Assembly: GCF_900113015.1 (NCBI RefSeq)
Contig: NZ_FONV01000004.1
Span: 310,001-374,000 of the forward strand
Length of the DNA: 64,000 nucleotides
Source of the DNA: Actinoplanes philippinensis
GTDB taxonomy: Bacteria; Actinomycetota; Actinomycetes; Mycobacteriales; Micromonosporaceae
Reading direction: 5' to 3'
Part shown: positions 43,501-50,784 of the stretch, piece by piece
How the letters are laid out: each line of letters begins with the position of its first letter
Numbering within the stretch: the stretch's first letter is position 1
Notes under the pieces: model-generated
Database searches by the model: none
What the model saw: the letters and a program-made list of their open reading frames with translations, nothing else
Told to the model about the DNA's origin: nothing
Made by a program: the position numbers and the translations under genes

Positions 43501-44736
43501 GCCGGTGTAGACCGGGTTCATGTCGCGGGTCTGCGGTGACAGCGTCGGCGACTCGGCACGGACGGCGGCGAAGAAGTCGCGGGGCAGGCCCATCGTGAAA
43601 CGCGGCCACACGTAGCGTTTCGCCCATTCCCGGTGGATCTCGGTGCACCAGCGGGACGGGATGTTGTGGTCGTGCCCGACGGGCAGCATCACGTTGCGGG
43701 TGGCGGCGACCTGCCGCAGGGTCCGGTACTGAGCGTACGCCTCGGCGAGGGCCTCTTCGAGGGTCTCCTTGCGCTCGACGTCCCACCCGGCGACGTAGTG
43801 GTTGGCCATGTAGGCGGTGACCAGCCCCCGCCCGCTCGGCGAGATCCACTCGAACTCGCTGGGGAACTGCATGCGGGCGATGTCGCCGGTGTGCCGGCGC
43901 GGCCCGATGTGGTGGAACGGCCCGCGTGCCCACGAGCCGGAGGTCAGCCCGGCGTCGGCCATCAGCCCGGGGAAGGCGGGGTCGTGGCCGAACACGTCGA
44001 CCATCCACGCGGTCCGCGGGTCGCCGTCGAGGACATCACGCTGGTATGCGAGGCCGAAACCGGTGTTGCGGATCGTCGACTCGGGGTGGGTGAGGTTGGT
44101 GTTCGGCTCGTTGTACATGCCGCCGACCAGTTCGACCCGGCCCTCGCGGAGCATACGGCGCAGGTCGTCGCGATCCTCGGGGAACACGTCCCAGTAGGGC
44201 TTGAGATAGTCGATCTCGGCGAGGACGAAACGATAGTCGTCGTCGAGCCGCGCCGCGTCGAGGTGCGCGCGGACCAGATCGAACGCGGTCCGGACGAACG
44301 CGGGCCGGAGCTTGTCGGCCTTCGGCACGTCGGGCAGCTGCTGCCACACCTCGGTGAAGCCGCGCTGCGTGTTCCACCAGACCGGGTCGTAGTGGAAGTG
44401 CGACACCATCCACATCGTCCAGCCGGTGGCCGCCACCCGGAACTCGCCGTCGGCGGTCACCGGGCCCGCGTCGGTGTCGGCGATCGCGGTGACGCGCAGC
44501 GGCGTGCCCTCGGCAGCCGGGGCGGAGACGAGGACGCCGACCTCGACGGTGCGTTGCTCGCCGGCGGCCAGTCCGGTGGTGACGGCGGCCTCGGGGGTAC
44601 GCACGCGAGCGCCCTCCACCCGTACCCGGAACGGGTTCGTCGTCCCGGTGGCGGCGACGGTGACCCGGACGACCTGCCGGGGCGCCGCGGCCGGGCCGTG
44701 AAAGAGATCGGTGCCCTCGATCGCGGTGATCCGCAT
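40594..44736 (-). CDS. GH38 alpha-mannosidase, cytosolic
   Basis: The 1380-residue protein has no signal peptide. After an N-terminal beta domain (1-105), the GH38 catalytic domain carries Zn ligands His115 and Asp117 in SHFHYDPVWWN, the nucleophile Asp247 in WMVDVFGHDP, and the three-helix bundle motif YGAHHDAVTGTESDQVYLDL with a further Zn His. Beta-sandwich domains follow, and the last 150 residues resemble an NPCBM-associated/NEW3 domain (ASVSLAPGSTAVLSLHLHNP). It removes alpha-mannose from imported glycans. It ends the unit that starts with the sugar-binding lipoprotein; its ATG overlaps the stop of the dehydrogenase gene (TGATG). Confidence 0.92.
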   Translation of the reverse strand: MRITAIEGTDLFHGPAAAPRQVVRVTVAATGTTNPFRVRVEGARVRTPEAAVTTGLAAGEQRTVEVGVLVSAPAAEGTPLRVTAIADTDAGPVTADGEFRVAATGWTMWMVSHFHYDPVWWNTQRGFTEVWQQLPDVPKADKLRPAFVRTAFDLVRAHLDAARLDDDYRFVLAEIDYLKPYWDVFPEDRDDLRRMLREGRVELVGGMYNEPNTNLTHPESTIRNTGFGLAYQRDVLDGDPRTAWMVDVFGHDPAFPGLMADAGLTSGSWARGPFHHIGPRRHTGDIARMQFPSEFEWISPSGRGLVTAYMANHYVAGWDVERKETLEEALAEAYAQYRTLRQVAATRNVMLPVGHDHNIPSRWCTEIHREWAKRYVWPRFTMGLPRDFFAAVRAESPTLSPQTRDMNPVYTGKDVSYIDTKQAQRAIETIVLDAERLGTLAALLGTGYPRAQLDKAWRLLAYGAHHDAVTGTESDQVYLDLLAGWREAFELGAAARRSAVDGLAARVDTRGPGQAVLVANPLSWARGGAARFEVSFPAPGPLAVTVVDDTGAEVPAVASAETRHPDGTLAALTLSAVAHDVPALGYQVWHVRPTAAAAPSAASGSAAAPAPVTVWRAAAGESVIRNDRFEVRADAARGGALTSIVDRDTGRELLRSGGLGGELVVQEEYPDHPHWGEGPWHLLPKGPGRGLDGRPATVRAEHSPAGRRLITETTIDDLRITREVTLWTGGDRIDFHTHVDGSIGQDRLLRVRFDLDLPGALPVSEVGFAAIGRSFGFPDLDAAASLWTLDNPAHTWAALSTTARIRFTAGSSAAAPAAPGVAFGVAEVVSDRDSRELMVALVRQGVTATAARPDGPRYGALDADSNLPDIRIVVGDNTFSAAVLAAADPSFAEVLATTGRVYVPPARPLDETWVPDADLRGPRDLPVLIVTAEALPGLIADLDDAEITVDQSLNSEFTDYSVALVNHGTPGFVAARDGSLHLSLMRACTGWPSGVWIDGPRRTVPDGSGFALQHWTHTFRYSLTAGPGDWRRAGFVRAGQESNHPLIAAPVPATPGDLPPRLSLGSVEPANAVLSALKPDRDQITARIYETSGTPARARIRLHGGLHDPALADVLGEPQAPATSDGDDVTVDLAPADIVTIAALPATPPAVAVPATEPVQPVFTRYWLHNKGPAPLHNLPVTVHVSTTPGSARITVSTSTVAASGTVDLDLPPGVTVSPGGPYTYDLPAGGHQHFDLAVTGEGRIAARIRDPYGQLLEDVTDIATTGPDADLSPASVSLAPGSTAVLSLHLHNPADAPLRGEAQLLSPYGTWGDTPDDLDVQPWIQGWDLPAGAATTLSFTVRAAADARPGAHWWALARVTALGHVTYTAAVALTTTTAA

Positions 44737-45848
44737 CAGGATGCCTCCGGTGTCCAGGTCCAGGCGGGCGCGGTCGCCCAGGTGGCGCCGAGCTCGCGGT
44801 AGAGGCGCCCGGTCGCGGCGGCCTCGTGGGTGAGCGTGGTCAGGTCGCCGAGCCGGTCCTCGGCGACCGGGGTGGGCGGCGGGCTCTGCCGGACGGCTTC
44901 GGCGACCTCGGTGAACGCGCGGGTCGCGGCGAGCGGCACGAGCAGGCGGACGGCCGGGTCGGCGAGGTGCGCGAGCAGGTTGCCGAGCAGGTCGGTGCGC
45001 GGGTGGCGGGTCTCGCCGGCGGCGGTGACGAGCCGGTCCTCGGTGTAGTGAAGGCGGGCGGTGTCGCGGCTGCCGTGCACGACGACGACCGGATCCTCCT
45101 CGGCCTCGGCGCAGAGAGTGGCGGCGACGGTGACCCGGGTGCCGCGGGCGGTGTGGATGCGGGCGCTGGCGGTGTCGTGCGCCTCAGCCGGGCGGGTGCG
45201 GTAGGTGTCCAGGTCGACGGCGCGGACCGACTCCTCGCCGCCGGAGCCGTCGAGGGTGACGGCGAGCGCGACGGCGTGGGCGAACGGGTTGGTGAGCGCG
45301 CCGTCGTTGACGTCGTGCCCGTCGAGGAACCGTCGCCCGGCCCATCCGGCGCGGCTCCAGTAGGCCTCGCCGCGCCACCACAGCCCGGTGGCGCTGATCG
45401 ACTCGATGTCGCCGAGGTCGCCGGCGTCGATGCGGCGGCGCAGCTCGGTGACCGCGCCGGATCCGAAGGCCTGGAAGCCGACCTGCACGGTCCGGCCGGT
45501 CTCGGCCTGCACGGCCAGCAGACGGTCGAGGCCGGCGAGGCTCGGGGCGGGCGGTTTCTCCAGCAGCAGGTGGGCGCCCGCGCGCATGGCCGCCTCGGCG
45601 AGCTCGACGTGGGTGTGCACGGGCGTGACGATGACGGCCAGGTCGGGGGCGACGGCCTCGAGGAGGCTCGCCGCGTCCCGCCGCCAGGGCGCGCCGGCGG
45701 CCGCGGTCCGCTGCTCGGGGCAGGGCGGCCGCGGGTCGGCCACCCCGGCCAGCTCGATCCGGCCCCGCGTGTGCAGGGCCGAGAGCTGGTCGAGGTGGCC
45801 GCGGCCGTGTCCGTGCGCGCCGACCAGGACGACGCGTGGCAGGGTCAT
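44736..45848 (-). CDS. Gfo/Idh/MocA-family NAD(P) oxidoreductase
   Basis: The 370-residue protein starts at the ATG at 45848, which overlaps the upstream stop (ATGA). The Rossmann motif VLVGAHGHGRGHLDQL replaces the usual GxGxxG with G-A-H-G-H-G, a mild deviation. The family signature HLLLEKPPAPSLAGL contains the EKP motif, and VNDGALTNPFAHAV supplies a catalytic-region His. Homologues oxidise free or glycosylated sugars and inositols. Its place between the phosphatase and the mannosidase suggests action on the imported ligand. Confidence 0.88.
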   Translation of the reverse strand: MTLPRVVLVGAHGHGRGHLDQLSALHTRGRIELAGVADPRPPCPEQRTAAAGAPWRRDAASLLEAVAPDLAVIVTPVHTHVELAEAAMRAGAHLLLEKPPAPSLAGLDRLLAVQAETGRTVQVGFQAFGSGAVTELRRRIDAGDLGDIESISATGLWWRGEAYWSRAGWAGRRFLDGHDVNDGALTNPFAHAVALAVTLDGSGGEESVRAVDLDTYRTRPAEAHDTASARIHTARGTRVTVAATLCAEAEEDPVVVVHGSRDTARLHYTEDRLVTAAGETRHPRTDLLGNLLAHLADPAVRLLVPLAATRAFTEVAEAVRQSPPPTPVAEDRLGDLTTLTHEAAATGRLYRELGATWATAPAWTWTPEAS

Positions 45849-47542
45849 GACTTCAGGATCCGGACCGAGACGCCGGTGCGGGTGTGAACGGCTGCGGCCG
45901 GGCGGCCGTCGACGGTGACGGTGGCGAAACGGCCGGTCACCCGCTTGGCGGTGAGGACCGGGCCGCGCGGGTGGCCGATCACGTCGAGGGTGCTGCCGGG
46001 GCCGATGGTGAGGGTCCCGTCGAGGCACACGCCCGGGACGGTGCGCAGGGTGCCGCCGCGGATCTCGGCGTCGCCGCCGCCGAGGGCGTGACGGGTGGCC
46101 GCCACCAGGGTGCCGCCGAGGACGCGCACACCACCCCGGAAGCTGTTGGCACCGGTCAGGGTCAGGACGCCGGTGCCGCGCAGGGTCAGGCCGCCGCGGC
46201 CGGTGATGTCGTTGCGCCACGCGTCGGACACCCCGTCGAGGGTGACGTCGACGTCGGCCTCGAAGGCGGCGTAGCCGTCGGCGGCCCTGAACAGGTCGAG
46301 GCGTCCCCACTGCTCCGGGCCGTCGAGCAGGGCGTATCCGGCGGGCAGGGCGGTGCTGCGCAGCACGGCCCGGCGCTGGCCGGCGGTCAGGTACGGCTGG
46401 CGGGTCTCCAGGAGCACCTCGGCGCCCTTCGGCACGGTCAGGGGCCGGTCGGGGCCGGTGCGCGGCAGGATGTAGGTCAGTTTCGGCAGGATGAGGCGGC
46501 GATTGGCGAGGCGGTCGGCGAAGGTGTCCGTACCCACGCCGGGGTTGCTCGCCAGGAACGCGGCGGCCTGGGCCCGGGCAGCCACCTTGAGCTCGGCGTT
46601 GGCCGGGTCGCCGAGGATCGCGGCGGCCAGAGCGGTGGCCAGGATCCGGCCGCTGACCACGTCGAGCGGTGAGTGCATGCCGGCCGTGATGCGGGTGTCG
46701 GCCAGGTCGAAGGCGCAGGTCAGCAGCTCCTGGTAGCGCTCCGGGAAGGCGTGCGCGAAGGCCAGCGCGGCCAGGTGCAGGGCGTTGGTGTGGCCGCTCG
46801 GGAAGCCGCCGTCGTCGGCCGGGACGAGGCTGCGCTGGCGCAGCAACTGGGGCGCGACCTGGACCTTCGACCGGTAGACGGGGTAGCCGAACTCGTCGAG
46901 GGCGCCGGTGTCGACGACCGTGCTGTCGGTGGTCATCCGCCAGGGGCGCGGGTACTGGACGGCGAACTTCGACGGGTTGCTGGAGGACCAGTTGCCGCGC
47001 ACGGTGTTGACCAGGGTGACGACCTGGCCCAGCGGCGAGGTGGGTGAGCCGGCGCCGAGTGTCGCCCCGGCGGGGGCGCCGGCGGGCACGAAGTCGCTGA
47101 TCGTGGTGGCGGGGGTGCCGGCCGGGGCCTCGGTGATGCCGGTGACCGCGAGGGCCGTGGTGCGGTACGCGGCGGCCCACGGGCCGAGGCCGTCGATGAC
47201 CGCGTAGCTCTGGTGGCGGCGGTCGACGAGGAACGAGCGGGCGGCCTCGGCGTCGGTCCGCGATGCGGTACGGGTCTCGCAGAACCGGACGTTGGCGCGG
47301 AGCACCGCGGCGTTGCGGACGGCGCCGTTGTTCCAGGCGGTGCCGGTCTGCCAGTACGACTCGACGCCGGACAGGATCCGCACGGCGGCGTTGGTGTCGG
47401 CGGTCGGGTTGGTGGTGAGGTTCGACCGGTAGTCGTCGACGAACGGCTTCACCGCGTCGGCGATCGCGGCGCGGCTCAGCAGCGGCGCGGCCAGGCCGGC
47501 GGTGGTCGCCGCGAGCAGGGTGCGGCGGGTCAGAGTGGTCAT
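45845..47542 (-). CDS. Tat-exported PAP2/haloperoxidase-type phosphatase with PATR-like tail
   Basis: The 565-residue protein has a twin-arginine signal (TRRTLLAATTAGLAAPLL). The acid phosphatase core shows KxxxxxxRP (Lys192 to Arg199-Pro200), PSGHT (248-252) and RITAGMHSPLDV with Arg284, His289 and Asp293. These fit class A phosphatases and vanadium haloperoxidases; phosphatase is more likely here. The last 110 residues contain GVLTLTGANSFRGGVRVLGG, a passenger-associated transport repeat of the kind seen in Gram-negative autotransporters, probably used here as a beta-helix stalk. It sits in the sugar-uptake unit, 10 bp after the permease gene, so it may strip phosphate before import. Confidence 0.85.
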   Translation of the reverse strand: MTTLTRRTLLAATTAGLAAPLLSRAAIADAVKPFVDDYRSNLTTNPTADTNAAVRILSGVESYWQTGTAWNNGAVRNAAVLRANVRFCETRTASRTDAEAARSFLVDRRHQSYAVIDGLGPWAAAYRTTALAVTGITEAPAGTPATTISDFVPAGAPAGATLGAGSPTSPLGQVVTLVNTVRGNWSSSNPSKFAVQYPRPWRMTTDSTVVDTGALDEFGYPVYRSKVQVAPQLLRQRSLVPADDGGFPSGHTNALHLAALAFAHAFPERYQELLTCAFDLADTRITAGMHSPLDVVSGRILATALAAAILGDPANAELKVAARAQAAAFLASNPGVGTDTFADRLANRRLILPKLTYILPRTGPDRPLTVPKGAEVLLETRQPYLTAGQRRAVLRSTALPAGYALLDGPEQWGRLDLFRAADGYAAFEADVDVTLDGVSDAWRNDITGRGGLTLRGTGVLTLTGANSFRGGVRVLGGTLVAATRHALGGGDAEIRGGTLRTVPGVCLDGTLTIGPGSTLDVIGHPRGPVLTAKRVTGRFATVTVDGRPAAAVHTRTGVSVRILKS

Positions 47543-47552
47543 CTGTGGTTCC

Positions 47553-48395
47553 TCAGTCTTTGAGGCCGGCGTTGATGTCTGCGTTCATCACGTACTTCTG
47601 GAAGACCAGGTAGAGGGCGACCAGCGGGACCATCGACAGGACCGAGGCGCTGATCAGGACCGACCAGTTCACGTTGTTGGCGCCGACGATGCCGGCGATG
47701 CCGATCTGCAGGGTGAACTGGCTGGGCTCGTTGAGGATGATCAGCGGCCAGAGATATTCGTTCCAGCGCCACTGGAACGAGAAGATCGCCAGGGTCAGGA
47801 TGATCGGCCGGGACAGCGGCAGCATGATCCGCACGAAGGTGGACAGTTCGCTGGAGCCGTCGATGCGGGCCGCTTCGAGCAGGTCGTTCGGGACGGTGAC
47901 GAAGAACTGGCGGAACATGAAGGTGCCGGTCGCGGTGATCACCGCGGGCACCACGACACCGGCCAGGCTGTTGTAGAGGCCGAGGTTGCGGACCACCAGG
48001 AAGAGCGGGGCGAGGATCGTCTCGGTCGGCAGCATGGTGGTGGCCAGGATGCAGCCGGCGAAGACCTTCAGCCACCAGTTGCTGTACTTGGCCAGGGCGT
48101 ACCCGCAGGCGGCGCTGACCATGATGGTGAGCACTGTGGCCGCGAGGGCCACGATCATCGTGTTGACCAGGTATCCGGGGAAGTCGAAGCTGGTCCACGC
48201 GTCGGTGTAGCCCTCGAGCGTCGGGTTCTTCGGCCAGAACGTCAGCGGGTAGGAGAACAGCTCCCCACCGGGTTTGAACGAGCTGACCACGAACCAGAGC
48301 AGCGGGAAGCCGTACAGGGCGGCCAGCAGCCACATGATCGCGCTGGAACTGATCTTCTTCGGCAGGTCGCCGGTCCGGCTTCGGGAGGCGGCCAT
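47553..48395 (-). CDS. Carbohydrate ABC transporter permease, MalG/CUT1 type
   Basis: The 280-residue protein has six membrane segments and the EAA loop EAARIDGSSELSTFVRIMLP at about 188-207, which docks the ATPase. The short N-terminal arm, PLLWFVVSSFKP motif and terminal NADINAGLKD are typical of the second permease of CUT1 systems. It lies 1 bp from the first permease gene. No ATPase gene is present in the unit; actinomycetes often use a shared MsiK-type ATPase. Confidence 0.95.
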   Translation of the reverse strand: MAASRSRTGDLPKKISSSAIMWLLAALYGFPLLWFVVSSFKPGGELFSYPLTFWPKNPTLEGYTDAWTSFDFPGYLVNTMIVALAATVLTIMVSAACGYALAKYSNWWLKVFAGCILATTMLPTETILAPLFLVVRNLGLYNSLAGVVVPAVITATGTFMFRQFFVTVPNDLLEAARIDGSSELSTFVRIMLPLSRPIILTLAIFSFQWRWNEYLWPLIILNEPSQFTLQIGIAGIVGANNVNWSVLISASVLSMVPLVALYLVFQKYVMNADINAGLKD

Positions 48396-48396
48396 C

Positions 48397-49287
48397 TCAG
48401 GATCCCTTCCGGCGGCTGGCGATCAGTTGGAGGACGGCCACGATCACCAGGATCAGCAGGAGTACGAACGACGCCGCGCTCGCATAGCCGATCTGGGCCC
48501 GTTTGAAGCCGGTCTCGTAGATGTACTGGACGATCAGGTTGTTCTCGGTGCCCGGTCCCCCGTCGTTGACCGCGACGAAGTACGTGTACTCCTTCATCGC
48601 GTGCAGGGTGCTGAGCAGCACGACGATGAAGGTGGTGGGCGCGATGGCCGGCAGGGTGATGCTCCGGAACTTCTGCCAGGCGCCGGCGCCGTCCAGGTCG
48701 GCGGCCTCGTAGTAGGAGACCGGCACGTTCTTGAGCGCGGCGACGAACAGCAGCATGTTGAACGCGGTCCCGGCCCAGGTGGCCACGATGACGACGATCA
48801 TCAGGGACAGGTCGCCGTTGGACTGCCAGGAGACCGGCTCCCCGCCGAGCTCGGTGATCACGAAGTTGACCAGGCCGAAGTTCTCCCCGAACAGCCAGCG
48901 CCAGATGACGCCGGCGATGATCGGCGAGATCAGCCAGGGCAGGAAGAAGATCACCCGGGCGATGGGCTTGCCCTTGGCGTACGGGCTGACCAGCAGATAG
49001 GCGATGCCGAGCGACATCACGACCATCAGCGGGACGACACAGCCCGTGTAGATCAGGGTCCGCAGCAGCGCCGCGTAGAAGTCGGCGTCACCGATCAGCT
49101 CCTGGTAGTTCTCCAGACCCACCCAGGGCGCGTCGCCGACACCGGTGTAGCTGGTGAAGGAGTAGGCGAGGCCGATGATGGCGGGCCAGATGAAGAACGT
49201 CAGGAAGAGCAGGAGGTTGACCGAGATCAGGATGAGTGGAGCAAGGGTGTAGCTGTTGTGCCGGCGCCGGCTGGCGCTGAAGACCAT
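48397..49287 (-). CDS. Carbohydrate ABC transporter permease, MalF/CUT1 type
   Basis: From the ATG at 49287 (GAGGAG 5 nt upstream) the protein has 296 residues and six membrane segments. The EAA loop is EAADLDGAGAWQKFRSITLP. LAPLILISVNLLLFLTFFIW is the first segment and VNDGGPGTENNLIVQYIYE the family-typical outer loop before the last segments. It forms the import channel with the MalG-type partner. Confidence 0.95.
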   Translation of the reverse strand: MVFSASRRRHNSYTLAPLILISVNLLLFLTFFIWPAIIGLAYSFTSYTGVGDAPWVGLENYQELIGDADFYAALLRTLIYTGCVVPLMVVMSLGIAYLLVSPYAKGKPIARVIFFLPWLISPIIAGVIWRWLFGENFGLVNFVITELGGEPVSWQSNGDLSLMIVVIVATWAGTAFNMLLFVAALKNVPVSYYEAADLDGAGAWQKFRSITLPAIAPTTFIVVLLSTLHAMKEYTYFVAVNDGGPGTENNLIVQYIYETGFKRAQIGYASAASFVLLLILVIVAVLQLIASRRKGS

Positions 49288-49351
49288 GTCACTCCTCGTT
49301 CCCCGGCGAGGCGGGCCCGCCGTCACCGGCGGGCCCGCCCGTCGCGATCCC

Positions 49352-50632
49352 CTACTTGATCTGGTCGTTCAGGCCGGTGACGATGGCGTCCACGGTCTTC
49401 TGCGCGTCCTGCTCGCCGTTGACGAACTTCGCCATCTCGGTCTTGATCAGCGCGTCCTCGACCTTCTGCTTGGCCAGCAGCAGCTTGGTCTGGTTGGCCT
49501 GGCCCGAGCTGGAGATCGGATCCGCCAGCTCGATCTCCTTGATGTAGAGGGCGAACGCGTCCTGGGCGGCCTTCTTCTCGAAGGGGTAGGTCAGCGTCAG
49601 GCCGGTCTCGATCGGCAGGTAGCCGTTGGTCTGCGCCAGCTTGGTGTAGTTGGCCGGCTGGAAGATGAAGTCGAGCCACTTCTTGGCGGCGTCGGCCTTG
49701 TCGCCGTTCTTGAACGCGACCATCTTGCCGCCGAGGTTGATGTCGGTGGCGTGCGTCGGCTGGGCCGGGCTCGGCACGCTGGCCCACTCGAAGTCGGTGA
49801 TGCTGTCGGCGAAGTCGGCGACCTGCCAGACGCCGGAGTAGTAGGCGACGACCTGACCGCTCTTGAACAGCGCGTTGGGGTCCTGGCCGGAGGTCCACAC
49901 CGACTTGGGCATCACCTTGTCGTCGTTGATCTTGCCGAACTCGCTGATCGCCTGCACGGTGGCGGCGTCCGGGGCGGCGAACCTGCCGTCCGCGCCGAGC
50001 TGGAAACCCTTCCCGCCGTGGGTGTAGATCCAGCCGCGGATGCGGGCCGCGGAGTTGTCGTAGACCAGGTCGTACTTGGCGTTGGTGGCCTCGCGGACCT
50101 TGGTGGCCGCGGCGAGGAAGTCGGTCCACGTCCAGGTCTGCGCCGGGTCGGCCGGGTAGGAGACCCCGGCCTTGTCGAACAAGCTCTTGTTGATGTAGAG
50201 GCCCGCCGCGGTGATGTCCGAGGGGATCGACAGGACCTTGTCACCGTCGGCGGTGATCAGGCTCTTGTTGATCTTGTTGGCCTCGTTGTTCGCGATGCTG
50301 GCGAGGTCCTGCACCTGGTTGATCCAGAGCGGGTCGAGCGACGGGACGCTGGCGGTGTCCGGCAGGGCGTTGGCCTGGGCAGCCTGGCTCAGCTTGTCCT
50401 GGTAGCCGTCGTAGGGGACGTTGACGATCTCGACCTTGATGCCCTCCTTGGCCTCGAACTCCTTGGCCAGGTCGGTGTAGCCCTTGTCCTGGGCGGAGGT
50501 GGAGAACCAGAAGGTGATGCTCTTCGGGTCGCCGTCACCGCTGCCGGAGCCGGACGAGCAGGCGCCGAGGACGAGCGCGCCGACGACGGCCGCGGCCAGC
50601 CACCCCTTCCGAGCGGATGCCGAAATGCCCAT
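49352..50632 (-). CDS. Sugar-binding lipoprotein of an ABC importer (CUT1)
   Basis: The ATG at 50632 has GAGGAG 5 nt upstream. The 426-residue protein has a lipobox VLGACS (Cys25) and the extracellular solute-binding family 1 fold (ITFWFSTSAQDKGYTDLAKEF, GLYINKSLFDKAGV, GYLPIETGL). The ligand-binding pocket is rich in Trp/Tyr, as usual for glycans, but the ligand is not readable from sequence. It is the first gene of the unit reaching to the GH38 gene, with its own promoter and operator. Confidence 0.95.
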   Translation of the reverse strand: MGISASARKGWLAAAVVGALVLGACSSGSGSGDGDPKSITFWFSTSAQDKGYTDLAKEFEAKEGIKVEIVNVPYDGYQDKLSQAAQANALPDTASVPSLDPLWINQVQDLASIANNEANKINKSLITADGDKVLSIPSDITAAGLYINKSLFDKAGVSYPADPAQTWTWTDFLAAATKVREATNAKYDLVYDNSAARIRGWIYTHGGKGFQLGADGRFAAPDAATVQAISEFGKINDDKVMPKSVWTSGQDPNALFKSGQVVAYYSGVWQVADFADSITDFEWASVPSPAQPTHATDINLGGKMVAFKNGDKADAAKKWLDFIFQPANYTKLAQTNGYLPIETGLTLTYPFEKKAAQDAFALYIKEIELADPISSSGQANQTKLLLAKQKVEDALIKTEMAKFVNGEQDAQKTVDAIVTGLNDQIK

Positions 50633-50682
50633 GACTATCTCCTCGATGAAATGTCTTCTCGTGGTTCTTCTCGTGGCGACGG

Positions 50683-50711
50683 ACGTTAGAGGAAAGCGCT
50701 TACCGCGTCAA
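50683..50711 (-). promoter_or_regulatory. Promoter of the sugar-uptake unit with LacI-type operator in its spacer
   Basis: On the minus strand TTGACG (50706-50711), exactly 17 bp, and TAACGT (50683-50688). The operator-like GGAAAGCGCTTACC (50691-50704) fills the spacer. It matches the sites at the discoidin genes (10.8-16.1 kb), which links this transporter to the same or a related LacI regulator. Confidence 0.75.
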
Positions 50712-50784
50712 CGACATGTTCATTCACAGGCAACTTCTTAACCGACTTCCCTCGATCTGCGCGGGCGGACTTCTGTACAGTTTC

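Noticed and set aside
44736..47180. An 814-codon minus-strand frame ahead of the Gfo/Idh gene
   Set aside because: Its first half is a shadow of the PAP2 phosphatase gene; the true start at 45848 overlaps the phosphatase stop.
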